Source of the DNA: Kuafuiihalomonas phototrophica
GTDB taxonomy: Bacteria; Myxococcota; Kuafuiibacteriia; Kuafuiibacteriales; Kuafuiibacteriaceae
DNA length: 64,000 nt
Direction: 5' to 3'
Assembly (NCBI GenBank): GCA_031800475.1
Contig: DAPKRQ010000263.1
Coordinates: forward strand, 1-64,000
Numbering within the stretch: position 1 is the stretch's first letter; each line of letters opens with the position of its first letter. The notes beneath the pieces are model-generated. The model worked only from the letters and a program-made list of their open reading frames with translations, was not told the origin of the DNA and searched no databases. The position numbers were made by a program, and so were the translations under genes. Of this stretch, positions 55,766 through 63,474 are shown one piece after another.

Positions 55766-56674
55766 TCAGCCCAGGTCTGCGCGGGCTTTGCGCAACACCT
55801 CGGCCGAGTGTTCGAGGGCTTCCCGTTCGTCGGAGTCCAGCTCGGGTTCGAGCACCCGCGCAACCCCAGCGTGGGTGACCACGGACGGCAGGCTCAAGGC
55901 CACGTCGCGAAATCCCATGGCGCCCGACTGGACCCGGGTCACCGTGAGAACGCGATCTCCGCCGCGCAACGCCGCTTCGAGCAAGAATGCAGTCACGAGG
56001 CCAATGGCGTGGTTGGTCGCTCCTTTGCGGGAGATGATCTCGTAGGCGGCCCGCCGGACCTGCCCGGCGATGTCCGCTTCGAAGCTCGGATCCCATCCTG
56101 GGTACTGGCGGAGCGATACGCCCCCGATGGATGCCCGCGACCACACGCACACCTCGGAATCGCCGTGCTCGCCCAAAACCTGAGCGTGGATCGACCGGGC
56201 GTCCAGGCCGAGTTGGGCACCGAGCACCTGGCGAAGCCGGGCCGTGTCGAGCATGGTGCCCGTGCCCACGACCCGCCACGGGTCCAGCCCGGAAGCCTCG
56301 GTCACGAGCTGGGTCATCACGTCCACCGGGTTCGTGACCACCACCACGAGCCCACCAAATCCACGGAGCTGCCGGCCCACCGAACGGGCGATCTCGGCGT
56401 TGCCCGCCAGCAGCGACAGCCGAGACTCGTCGCCTTCGCCGCCCCGACCGGCGGCCAACACCACGGCATCGGCGTCCTGCATGGCGTCGAGACCGCCCGC
56501 TTCCACCCGACAGGTCGGATAGAACGAAGACCCGTGGGCAAGATCCATGGCTTCGCCCTCGGCGAGGCCTTCCTTGACGTCGTGGAGCACCAGGGTGCGT
56601 GCCACGCCCCGCTGCAGGGTGGCGATGGCCACGCTCGCTCCCACCCAACCCATACCGATGATGCCGACCTTCAT
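55766..56674 (-). CDS. Lactate/malate dehydrogenase-family enzyme, substrate uncertain
   Basis: A 302-residue NAD-dependent oxidoreductase from ATG at 56674. NAD motif MKVGIIGMGWVGASVA, catalytic GEHGDSE (His ~172), and substrate arginines in DESRLSLL and NPVDVMTQL. The specificity loop reads AAGRGGEGDESR; the position that is Gln in LDH and Arg in MDH appears to be Gly, so the 2-oxoacid used is unclear. A tandem repeat array lies upstream (56791-56880). Confidence 0.85.
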   Translation of the reverse strand: MKVGIIGMGWVGASVAIATLQRGVARTLVLHDVKEGLAEGEAMDLAHGSSFYPTCRVEAGGLDAMQDADAVVLAAGRGGEGDESRLSLLAGNAEIARSVGRQLRGFGGLVVVVTNPVDVMTQLVTEASGLDPWRVVGTGTMLDTARLRQVLGAQLGLDARSIHAQVLGEHGDSEVCVWSRASIGGVSLRQYPGWDPSFEADIAGQVRRAAYEIISRKGATNHAIGLVTAFLLEAALRGGDRVLTVTRVQSGAMGFRDVALSLPSVVTHAGVARVLEPELDSDEREALEHSAEVLRKARADLG

Positions 56675-56790
56675 GATGGGCGGAGGATAGGGGTCGACGG
56701 GGCGGAAAGAAAAACGTTCTCCGGGACTCGGCCGGTGGGTCGCCGCCCTCCGCCCTCGACCGGCGCAGGCCAGCCCCTGGACCGCACACC

Positions 56791-56880
56791 CCTCAGCCGC
56801 CACGACCCTCAGCCGCCACACTCCTCAGCCGCCACGACCTTCCGCCGCCACAACCGTTCGCCACAACCCTCAGCGGCCAC
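56791..56880. repeat. Imperfect tandem repeat array, unit ~13-17 bp
   Basis: About six copies of a unit like CCTCAGCCGCCACGA start at 56791, 56806, 56821, 56838, 56854 and 56867; the last enters the stop codon of the metallophosphoesterase gene (56870-56872). On the other strand the unit reads GTGGCGGCTGAGG. It sits between that gene and the LDH/MDH gene, both minus strand. Purpose unknown. Confidence 0.7.
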
Positions 56881-58975
56881 GGGCGGTCAGTTCGACGCGG
56901 TCGATCACCTCACCCCGATCGTTCACCACCTCCAGGTCCACCCGATCTCCGTCGACCTGCACCTCACAGTAGTGGATCTGGGGCCGGTACACCCGAATGG
57001 CCGCCCGCCAGGGCACGGACTCGTCCAGGGCGTAGTAGGGAGCCCCTGCCCCCCCCGTCACCAACTGCCAAACCGGCACGTCGAAAGCCGGCCGGACCGA
57101 GGCGTCGACCAGGGTCCGGGTGTAGCTGTGCTCGTCGCCAAAGAAGGCGGCCAAGACCCGGTGCTTCACCAGCACCGACCAGAATGCATCGCGGCGGGCC
57201 AAAACCTCGGGAATGCGCCCGTCCCAGTACATGGCGTCCTTCACGTGGCCCGCCGAGGGAAAAGCGGGCTCGTGGGTGAACACGAACAGGTGGGTGGCGC
57301 CGCGCTGCCGGGCCGCAGTCAGATCGGCGTCGAGCCAAGCCAGCTGAGCGTCGGTGAGATACCCCTCCCGCACCCCTCGACCGAAGTGGGGATGGTCGGT
57401 GCGTTCGATGTGAGACCGAAAAAAGTAGTTGGTGTTGAGCACCGCCAGGTGCACCGGGCCCCGATCGAAGCTGTAGACCGATTCGCGGTAGCTCGGCGCC
57501 CCTGGCTTCGCCTCGGGTCCATTGTGTGGATTGACGAAGACCTCGGCGAACAGGCTTTCGCTGTTCACGGGCCCGGGCAAGTCGACCATGAACCCATGGG
57601 AATCTGCGGCCATCAACAGCTCGTGGTTGCCCATGGCTTCGTAGAACGGAATGCGGCTGGCGAAGGGCTGCACCGAGCGGACGAAACCGGCCAACTCGTG
57701 CCGGTAGGCACCCGGCTCGGTGGTGTAGCCGTTGATCAAATCCCCGACGAACACCACGAAGTCGTTGTCCCGGGCCCAGATCCACTCGCTCAGATCCCGC
57801 AGGGCCTCCCGGTTTGATCCCCGAAAATTCCGGTCCGGCGCCCCGAGCCCCGCCCGGCTGTCACTCATGACCGCGAAGCGAAACCGGTCGCTCGACGGAG
57901 GCCAGGTTCGAAACGCGCCTTCGGTGGCCACCGCCACCTCGCCCCGCCCGTCCCGCACGAGCACCAGGTACCGGTAGGCGGTGTCGGGCTCCAGGCCCCG
58001 CAACGGGACTTCGTGTCGAAGCCCCCCGGTACGGGTGTCGAAGCGACGGACCGAACCGCCATCAGACCAAACCACGACCCGGGCCATGGTGGGCACATCG
58101 GTCTCGAACGAGACCATTGCCCGGTCGGTCATCACCCGGTCCACCAACGGCCCCAGCCGAAACGAAGGCAGCTGAACGAACCTGGATCCCGGCCGGCAGG
58201 GCACCGGCTCGCAGCGGTAGTACACGTCCAGGTCGTCGAACCGCTCGGCTCCGACCCGCGGGTCCAAGACCCGCACCCGTACCGCCAAGATCCCGCGGCC
58301 CCCGGTCCGGGTCTTCTCCACGTCGTACTTGTCCCGGAGCAACCGGGTCAGCGGGATCCGAGCCCGCCACTTCCGGTGCGGGGTGGAGGGCGACTGCGAA
58401 GGGGTAGGCTCGATCGGAACCGCCTTTCGCAGCGTGCGCTGGGGCAAGCCGAACCCCTGCAGCCGCACACCGTAGTCGACCCGCCCTCCGGCGAGCGGTG
58501 CGTCGGTGGCGAAAGACAGCTCCACCACCCCGTCTTCCCGCAGCCTGGCCCCGGGAGCCTGCGTAAAAGCCAGGTTGTGCACCTGCACCGGCCGTCCGGG
58601 CGGCAAAGGAGGGGCGCCTGGCTCCACCCCGTCCAGGTATGATTCCATTCGATAGACATCTCCGGAGAACGGCCGCACCAGGTCGGGTCCCGAGGAGTCG
58701 AACAGGGGCGCTGGCAGGGCCCCTTTTTCGTTCTCAGCGGCAAAGGCCTCCCGCTCCTGCCCGAGGAAGTCCCAGTCCCCGGCGGGAAGCTTTGCGGTCC
58801 ACGAAGGCCCGACCGCAGCTGCGCTCCGCCCGGCCCGGGCCGCCGCGGTGTTCGTGCCTTCACCGGAATCCGCCGGCCCGCTCCCGGCCCCCCCATCGGT
58901 CGCGCAGGCCCCGGCGAACCACAGGACGGCCGCCGCCAGCGAAGCGCGAAGGCGGTGTCCCGTGCGGCCTTCCAA
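56870..58975 (-). CDS. Metallophosphoesterase lipoprotein (purple-acid-phosphatase-like)
   Basis: A 701-residue protein; the best start is TTG at 58975, giving a signal ending in a lipobox-like AGAC. Residues ~25-400 hold beta-rich regions, the last like a fibronectin-type purple-acid-phosphatase domain (VPTMARVVVWSDGG to LRGLEPDTAYRY). The catalytic domain (~410-650) has motifs DSRAG, GDLINGY, MGNHELL, FTHEPAF and GDEHSYTR in order. GDLxxG, GNHE and the late His support metal binding; the last motif has Asp for the usual His (GHxH). It should hydrolyse phosphate esters on the cell surface. It may belong to the same operon as the NTAQ1-like gene. Confidence 0.8.
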   Translation of the reverse strand: MEGRTGHRLRASLAAAVLWFAGACATDGGAGSGPADSGEGTNTAAARAGRSAAAVGPSWTAKLPAGDWDFLGQEREAFAAENEKGALPAPLFDSSGPDLVRPFSGDVYRMESYLDGVEPGAPPLPPGRPVQVHNLAFTQAPGARLREDGVVELSFATDAPLAGGRVDYGVRLQGFGLPQRTLRKAVPIEPTPSQSPSTPHRKWRARIPLTRLLRDKYDVEKTRTGGRGILAVRVRVLDPRVGAERFDDLDVYYRCEPVPCRPGSRFVQLPSFRLGPLVDRVMTDRAMVSFETDVPTMARVVVWSDGGSVRRFDTRTGGLRHEVPLRGLEPDTAYRYLVLVRDGRGEVAVATEGAFRTWPPSSDRFRFAVMSDSRAGLGAPDRNFRGSNREALRDLSEWIWARDNDFVVFVGDLINGYTTEPGAYRHELAGFVRSVQPFASRIPFYEAMGNHELLMAADSHGFMVDLPGPVNSESLFAEVFVNPHNGPEAKPGAPSYRESVYSFDRGPVHLAVLNTNYFFRSHIERTDHPHFGRGVREGYLTDAQLAWLDADLTAARQRGATHLFVFTHEPAFPSAGHVKDAMYWDGRIPEVLARRDAFWSVLVKHRVLAAFFGDEHSYTRTLVDASVRPAFDVPVWQLVTGGAGAPYYALDESVPWRAAIRVYRPQIHYCEVQVDGDRVDLEVVNDRGEVIDRVELTARGR

Positions 58976-59067
58976 GCCGATCGGGCCGAGCGCGCGGGCC
59001 TTCGCACCACCGGTCGAGCCGACCGGACCGAGCGCGCCGCCAGCCGAGCCGACCGGGCCGAGCGCGC
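58972..59067. repeat. Three imperfect ~24-bp repeats before the metallophosphoesterase gene
   Basis: Copies like CCGAGCCGACCGGGCCGAGCGCGC lie at 58972-58995, 59014-59037 and 59044-59067. The first overlaps the proposed TTG start. The region 58976-59157 lies between two genes on the minus strand; apart from the repeats I see nothing in it. Confidence 0.55.
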
Positions 59068-59157
59068 TGGCCGTCGCGCCGCCGACGAAACCGAACGCGT
59101 GGCGTCCGCCACCTCGGCTCCGGTCGAGTGGGGGGCGTTTTGAGCCGCCGCGCCCCC

Positions 59158-59718
59158 TCACGAAGCGCGCCGGCCGCAGAAGAAGCGCTGCAGCGCCTGC
59201 CGATCCACCCAAGGGCTGGTCCCCGGCGGACGGCGATCGAAGCGAAGAAGCTCGCGAAGCGGCATGGAGCCCCGTTCGGAGCCCGACGGAGCTCGCCAGA
59301 GCGGCGGCGGCGCCCGGTATCGGCCATGCTCGTCGAGCATGTGGCTTCTGTCGCTCCAAAAGCGTTCCACGAACACCGCCGAGGGAATCCATCGAAACGC
59401 TGGCTGGAATGGATGGGGCAGATTCGAGGGAAAGCTTCGCGCCAAGTACGACTCGAGGCGGATGCCAAAGAACAGCCGCGTGTCCAGGTCGTGCACCGTC
59501 CATGCCCGTTCCATTTCTTTCGGCCGAAGGCCGACCACGTGATAGTCCCAAACCAGCGGGCTCCCCGGACTTGCGGCTCGCTGCTCCGTCATGCACACGG
59601 CGCGGGCCGGGTTCGAAATGAACAGAACGACCCCGTTCGGCCGAGGCCTTCGTTCGAACATCTTCCATACGTTCTCTTCGCAGTAGAATGGTTGGTGGGA
59701 GTGAAGCGGGCCCGTCAT
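59158..59718 (-). CDS. NTAQ1-like protein N-terminal glutamine amidohydrolase (WDYHV family)
   Basis: A 186-residue protein; ATG (59718) overlaps the stop of the FHA gene (ATGA). The sequence follows the eukaryotic NTAQ1 family along its length: HQPFYCEENVWK (Cys13), VLFISNPARAV, LVWDYHVVGL (His60), VHDLDTRLFF (Asp77/79), FWSDRSHMLD and YRAPPPLW. Cys, His and Asp form the known catalytic triad, all present. Family members deamidate N-terminal Gln to Glu, creating a secondary destabilising residue of the N-degron pathway. In bacteria a leucyl transferase (Bpt) and ClpS/ClpAP could take over; neither is in the window. It is unusual in bacteria. Confidence 0.88.
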   Translation of the reverse strand: MTGPLHSHQPFYCEENVWKMFERRPRPNGVVLFISNPARAVCMTEQRAASPGSPLVWDYHVVGLRPKEMERAWTVHDLDTRLFFGIRLESYLARSFPSNLPHPFQPAFRWIPSAVFVERFWSDRSHMLDEHGRYRAPPPLWRAPSGSERGSMPLRELLRFDRRPPGTSPWVDRQALQRFFCGRRAS

Positions 59719-60317
59719 CGGGCTTCGAAGCGCAGGGTTTCGTCGGAGACCACCACGATGTCTCCCGAGGCGATCTTGTCCTTTTCGATGCGCTGCCCGT
59801 TCTTCCACAACCCGTTGGCCGAGCCCAGGTCTTCGATGAAGAGTTCTCCGTCGTCCATGGTCAGGGTCGCGTGCTGCCGGCTCACCTTGGCCGACGGCAA
59901 AATGATGTCGCAGTTGCGACTTCGCCCGATCACCATGTGGTCCTTGTCGATGGACAGGCGCTCCCCACTGTCGAGCCAGACGTACCAACCCCGACCCGAC
60001 GCCGCCGGCTTGGAGGCGGGCACCGGCGCCGGTCGGACTTCGACCTGGGGCACGGGGCCGGCGTCCGCCTCCGGCATCGCCGACTCCTCGGTCGGGCGCG
60101 CCGCGCCGACGGCCACCGGAGGCACGACCGGCCACGCCGCCAACCCCTGGCCACAGGCCGCCTGAAATCCGGCCTCGTCCTCGGACAGATCCACCTGACG
60201 GCCGCAGACGTGACAGGCCACCGCCCGCGGGAGCTCGCTCACCGACAGCTCGAGCCAATTTTGGGGGCACTGCTCGGCGTGGGTGCAGTTGGTGATCCAA
60301 CCGAGGCTCTCCCGCAT
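59715..60317 (-). CDS. FHA-domain protein with N-terminal Cys/His zinc-binding-like segment
   Basis: A 200-residue soluble protein from ATG at 60317. Residues ~8-45 have CTHAEQC and ACHVCG (possible zinc site), then a Pro/Ala linker, and an FHA domain at ~115-200 with MVIGRSRNCDI, KVSRQHATL and SANGLWKNGQ. FHA domains bind phosphothreonine peptides, so it probably links a Ser/Thr kinase to a partner. It is translationally coupled to the NTAQ1-like gene. Confidence 0.85.
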   Translation of the reverse strand: MRESLGWITNCTHAEQCPQNWLELSVSELPRAVACHVCGRQVDLSEDEAGFQAACGQGLAAWPVVPPVAVGAARPTEESAMPEADAGPVPQVEVRPAPVPASKPAASGRGWYVWLDSGERLSIDKDHMVIGRSRNCDIILPSAKVSRQHATLTMDDGELFIEDLGSANGLWKNGQRIEKDKIASGDIVVVSDETLRFEAR

Positions 60318-60385
60318 GGGCCGGTTTGTAAGCAGAAGCCGGGAGGGGTGCAAACCCCCGAACTCGGCCGCTCGTCGACAGTTCC

Positions 60386-61066
60386 TCAAACCGCGTAGGG
60401 CGTGGGATCGGAAACGCCGGCTTCGGCGAAACCCTTGCGGCGGAGCCGGCAGGCGTCACACCGACCGCACGCCCGTCGTTCTCGGGGATCGTAGCAGGAT
60501 ACGGTCGGGGACAGATCGACCCCAAGGCGGGCAGCTTCCCGGACGATTTCGGCCTTGGTCCACTGCATCAGGGGGGCGTGCACCCGGAACGGTTGGCCTT
60601 CGACCCCCGCTTTGGTCGCCACCTGGGCCAGGCGCTCGAAGGCCTCGACGAAGGCGGGGCGGCAGTCGGGGTAGCCCGAGTAGTCCAGGGCGTTGGCGCC
60701 GAAGAACAAATCTTGGGCACCGACGGTCTCGGCCAATCCCAGGGCCACGGCCAGGAACACGGTGTTGCGAGCCGGGACATAGGTGACCGGAATCGCGGTC
60801 CCGCCCTCTGGCATGGCCTGGCCCTCCGGCACTTCGATGGCCCGATCCGTCAAGGCCGAGCCGCCCACGGCCGAAAGATCCAGCCGAACGATCCGGTGGT
60901 CGACGACCCCCTGGGCGGCCGCCACCTCCCGGGCCGCGTCCAGTTCGACCCGATGGCGCTGGCCGTAGTCGAAAGACAAGCAGCTGACCGAAAACCCCCG
61001 CTCCTGGGCAATGCCCAGGGTGGTGGCCGAATCCAGGCCTCCCGACAGCAAAACCACGGCCCGCAT
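60386..61066 (-). CDS. queC: 7-cyano-7-deazaguanine synthase QueC
   Basis: A 226-residue enzyme that makes preQ0 from 7-carboxy-7-deazaguanine with ATP and ammonia. P-loop VVLLSGGLDSATT (residues 4-16), YVPARNTVFL, and the zinc cysteines in CYDPRERRACGRCDAC. ATG at 61066. No preQ1-type riboswitch is seen in the leader, and no other queuosine gene is adjacent. Confidence 0.95.
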   Translation of the reverse strand: MRAVVLLSGGLDSATTLGIAQERGFSVSCLSFDYGQRHRVELDAAREVAAAQGVVDHRIVRLDLSAVGGSALTDRAIEVPEGQAMPEGGTAIPVTYVPARNTVFLAVALGLAETVGAQDLFFGANALDYSGYPDCRPAFVEAFERLAQVATKAGVEGQPFRVHAPLMQWTKAEIVREAARLGVDLSPTVSCYDPRERRACGRCDACRLRRKGFAEAGVSDPTPYAV

Positions 61067-61244
61067 GCCGCCATTTTGACACGGCACTCCCCAACTGCCG
61101 CGGTCAAAAGCCGCGGCCAGACGCCTTCGACCTCCCCGAAGCCCCCGCAGAGCTCGACCGCGGAGCGCAGAACGGGAGCCGCGAAGCCCATCGGGCTGGA
61201 CTCCCTTTCGGTTCCCGGTGTACGTCGCCGTGGTTTCGCCCCGG

Positions 61245-61325
61245 GCGAGGGTGGCGGAATTGGTAGACGCACTGGATTTAGGTTCCAGCGGGCTTCCCGT
61301 GCGGGTTCGAGTCCCGCCTCTCGCA
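61245..61325 (+). tRNA. tRNA-Leu (anticodon TAG)
   Basis: Acceptor arms GCGAGGG (61245) and CTCTCGC pair with one G-T. The anticodon stem CTGGA/TCCAG holds loop TTTAGGT (anticodon TAG). The long variable arm CGGGCTTCCCG is typical of leucine tRNA, and the T arm GCGGG-TTCGAGT-CCCGC is perfect. The discriminator is A; CCA is not encoded. It lies 16 bases before tig. Confidence 0.95.
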
Positions 61326-61341
61326 GCGAGTCCCCATACCC

Positions 61342-62658
61342 ATGAAGATCGAGGTTGAAACCCTGTCCCCTGCCGAACGGAAGGTCCGCGTCGAGGTCCC
61401 CTGGGAGACCGTGCGGGCCGAGCTGGACGAAGCCTACCGGGCCCTGAGCAAGCGGGCCAAGGTACGCGGCTTTCGCCCCGGCAAAGTGCCCCGAAAGGTC
61501 CTCGAGCAGATGTACCGGCAGACCGTCGAAGGCGAGGTGCTGCAGCGGGTCATCGACGACGGCTTCCGGCAGGCGGTGAACCAAAACGACCTCCACCCCA
61601 TCGACCGGCCTCGGCTCGACGAGGTCCCCGCGCTTCGGGCGGATGAGCCCCTGAAGTTCGAGGCCCGGGTCGAAGTCAAACCCGAGGTCGAGGCCGAAAA
61701 CGTGGAGGGCCTGGAGGTCAAAAAGGAGGTCCGGCCCATCGGCGACGCCGAAGTGGAAGCGGAGCTCATGAACCTGCGGGAAAAGGCCGTGGTCATCGAG
61801 CCGATCACGGATCGACAGGTGGCCCAGGAGGGCGATCTGGCGGTCATCGACTTCTTCGGCTACGTCGACGGCGAAACCTTCAAAGGCGGCAAGGGCATCA
61901 GCTACACCGTCCACCTGGGCGAAAAGCAGATGATCCCCGGATTCGAAGAGCAGATCGTCGGCATGTCGATCGGTGACGAGAAGACGTTCGAACTGCCCTT
62001 TCCCGAGGGGACCGGACCGGAAGAGGTGCAGGGGAAGGACGTCGAGTGGAAGGTCGACCTCAAGGAACTCAAGCAGAAGATCTACCCGGACCTGGACGAC
62101 GAATTCGCCAAGGACCTGGGCGAGTTCGACACGCTGGAGGAGCTGAAGACCCAGATCCGCGAAAACCTCGCCACCCGCGAAGACGCGAAGCAGCTGCGCT
62201 CCCTCAAAGAGTCCGCTCTGAACGCACTGGTCGACGCCAACCCGATCACGGTGCCATCGGCCATGGTGGATCGGCAGGTCGACCTGATGCTCCAGGACGC
62301 TACCGCATCCCTCCAAAAGAACGCCGACCCCGCGCTGCGCGAAGCACTGGAACGGGTCAAGACCGAGATCCGTCCCCAGGCCGAGCGTCGGGTGGCAGGC
62401 ATGCTTCTGTTGGAAGCCGTGGCCCGGAAAGCGGAGCTGAAGGTGTCGGAAGAGGAGCTCGAAGGTCGGCTGGGGGAGCTGGCCCGGGAGCATCGGATGC
62501 CGGTCCGGCAAGTGCGGCAGCAGCTGCGCTCCAACGACCAGCTGGAAGGCTTGGAGTACGGCATGCTCCAGGACAAAGCCCTGGATTGGGTGCTGGAGCG
62601 GTCCCAGGTTGTGGAGGTCGAGCCAGCCCCCGAGTCCGAGACTCCCTCGGAAGGTTGA
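61342..62658 (+). CDS. tig: Trigger factor
   Basis: A 438-residue ribosome-associated chaperone and peptidyl-prolyl isomerase. The N-terminal ribosome-binding signature is FRPGKVPRKVLEQMYR (about residues 43-60). The PPIase domain (~150-235) includes GDLAVIDFFGYVDGETF. The C-terminal helical arms fill the rest, with an acidic tail. Start at ATG 61342 with normal length. It heads the tig-clpP-clpX cluster. Confidence 0.97.
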   Translation: MKIEVETLSPAERKVRVEVPWETVRAELDEAYRALSKRAKVRGFRPGKVPRKVLEQMYRQTVEGEVLQRVIDDGFRQAVNQNDLHPIDRPRLDEVPALRADEPLKFEARVEVKPEVEAENVEGLEVKKEVRPIGDAEVEAELMNLREKAVVIEPITDRQVAQEGDLAVIDFFGYVDGETFKGGKGISYTVHLGEKQMIPGFEEQIVGMSIGDEKTFELPFPEGTGPEEVQGKDVEWKVDLKELKQKIYPDLDDEFAKDLGEFDTLEELKTQIRENLATREDAKQLRSLKESALNALVDANPITVPSAMVDRQVDLMLQDATASLQKNADPALREALERVKTEIRPQAERRVAGMLLLEAVARKAELKVSEEELEGRLGELAREHRMPVRQVRQQLRSNDQLEGLEYGMLQDKALDWVLERSQVVEVEPAPESETPSEG

Positions 62659-62807
62659 GCCGACATGCTGCGTCGACCGCCCGTTGGTGAGGGTTCTCTC
62701 GGGGTTCCCGCCATCGGTTCGATGGGTCGACGATGGCTGCCAACACTGGACCTGGGGCGGAAGAGTGTCCACCATGGTCCAGGCGGAGCGATTCCGCGAG
62801 GACAGTC

Positions 62808-63422
62808 TTGAGTTACCTGGTCCCCACCGTCATCGAACAAACCCACCGCGGCGAGCGGGCCTACGACATCTGGTCCCGCCTCATGAAGGATCGGATCGTG
62901 TTTCTCGGCACCGAGATCCACGACGACCTGGCCAACGTCATCGTCGCCCAGCTCCTGTTCCTGGAGTCCGAGGACCCGGAAAAGGACGTGAATCTCTACA
63001 TCAACAGTCCCGGTGGCTCCGTGTCGGCCGGAATGGCCATCTACGACACCATGCAGTACGTCCGGTGCCCGATCACCACGATCTGCATCGGTCAGGCCGC
63101 ATCCATGGCTGCCGTGATACTGGCCGCTGGGACGAAAGGGCGCCGCAAGGGCCTGCCGCACTCCCGGATCATGATCCACCAACCGGCGGGCGGAGCCCGA
63201 GGTCAGGCGTCGGACATCGAAATCGCCGCCAAAGAGGTCCTGCGCAGTCGCGACATGCTCAACCGGGTCCTCTCCGAGCACACGGGGAAGCCCCTCGACC
63301 AGATCGCCCAGGATTCGGACCGGGACTACTACATGACCGCCGAAGAAGCCCGAGACTACGGGATCATGGACGACGTGGTGGTCAGCAAGAAGGCCGACGA
63401 AGGCTCGTCCGAGCCCGGCTGA
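62808..63422 (+). CDS. clpP: ATP-dependent Clp protease proteolytic subunit
   Basis: A 204-residue serine protease. I chose TTG at 62808 because AGGA lies 5 bases upstream and the product starts SYLVPTVIEQTHRGERAYD, as in other ClpP proteins; an in-frame ATG at 62733 adds unrelated residues. The catalytic triad is Ser in GQAASMAA (about 98), His in MIHQPAGG (~123) and Asp ~172. It forms the 14-mer that degrades proteins fed by ClpX or ClpA. Confidence 0.95.
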   Translation: MSYLVPTVIEQTHRGERAYDIWSRLMKDRIVFLGTEIHDDLANVIVAQLLFLESEDPEKDVNLYINSPGGSVSAGMAIYDTMQYVRCPITTICIGQAASMAAVILAAGTKGRRKGLPHSRIMIHQPAGGARGQASDIEIAAKEVLRSRDMLNRVLSEHTGKPLDQIAQDSDRDYYMTAEEARDYGIMDDVVVSKKADEGSSEPG

Positions 63423-63474
63423 GTCTGGCAGGCGTTGATCGACCGGAGGATTTCAGGCGACATGGGAGAGTCCG

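Noticed and set aside
59158..60525. Longer frame upstream of the NTAQ1-like gene and a long overlapping metallophosphoesterase frame to 59668
   Set aside because: They cross the FHA and NTAQ1-like genes in other frames; ATGA overlap at 59718 and the lipobox after 58975 fix the real starts better.
61067..61244. preQ1 riboswitch upstream of queC
   Set aside because: The GC-rich leader has no A-rich tail or pseudoknot-like pattern of the preQ1 classes.
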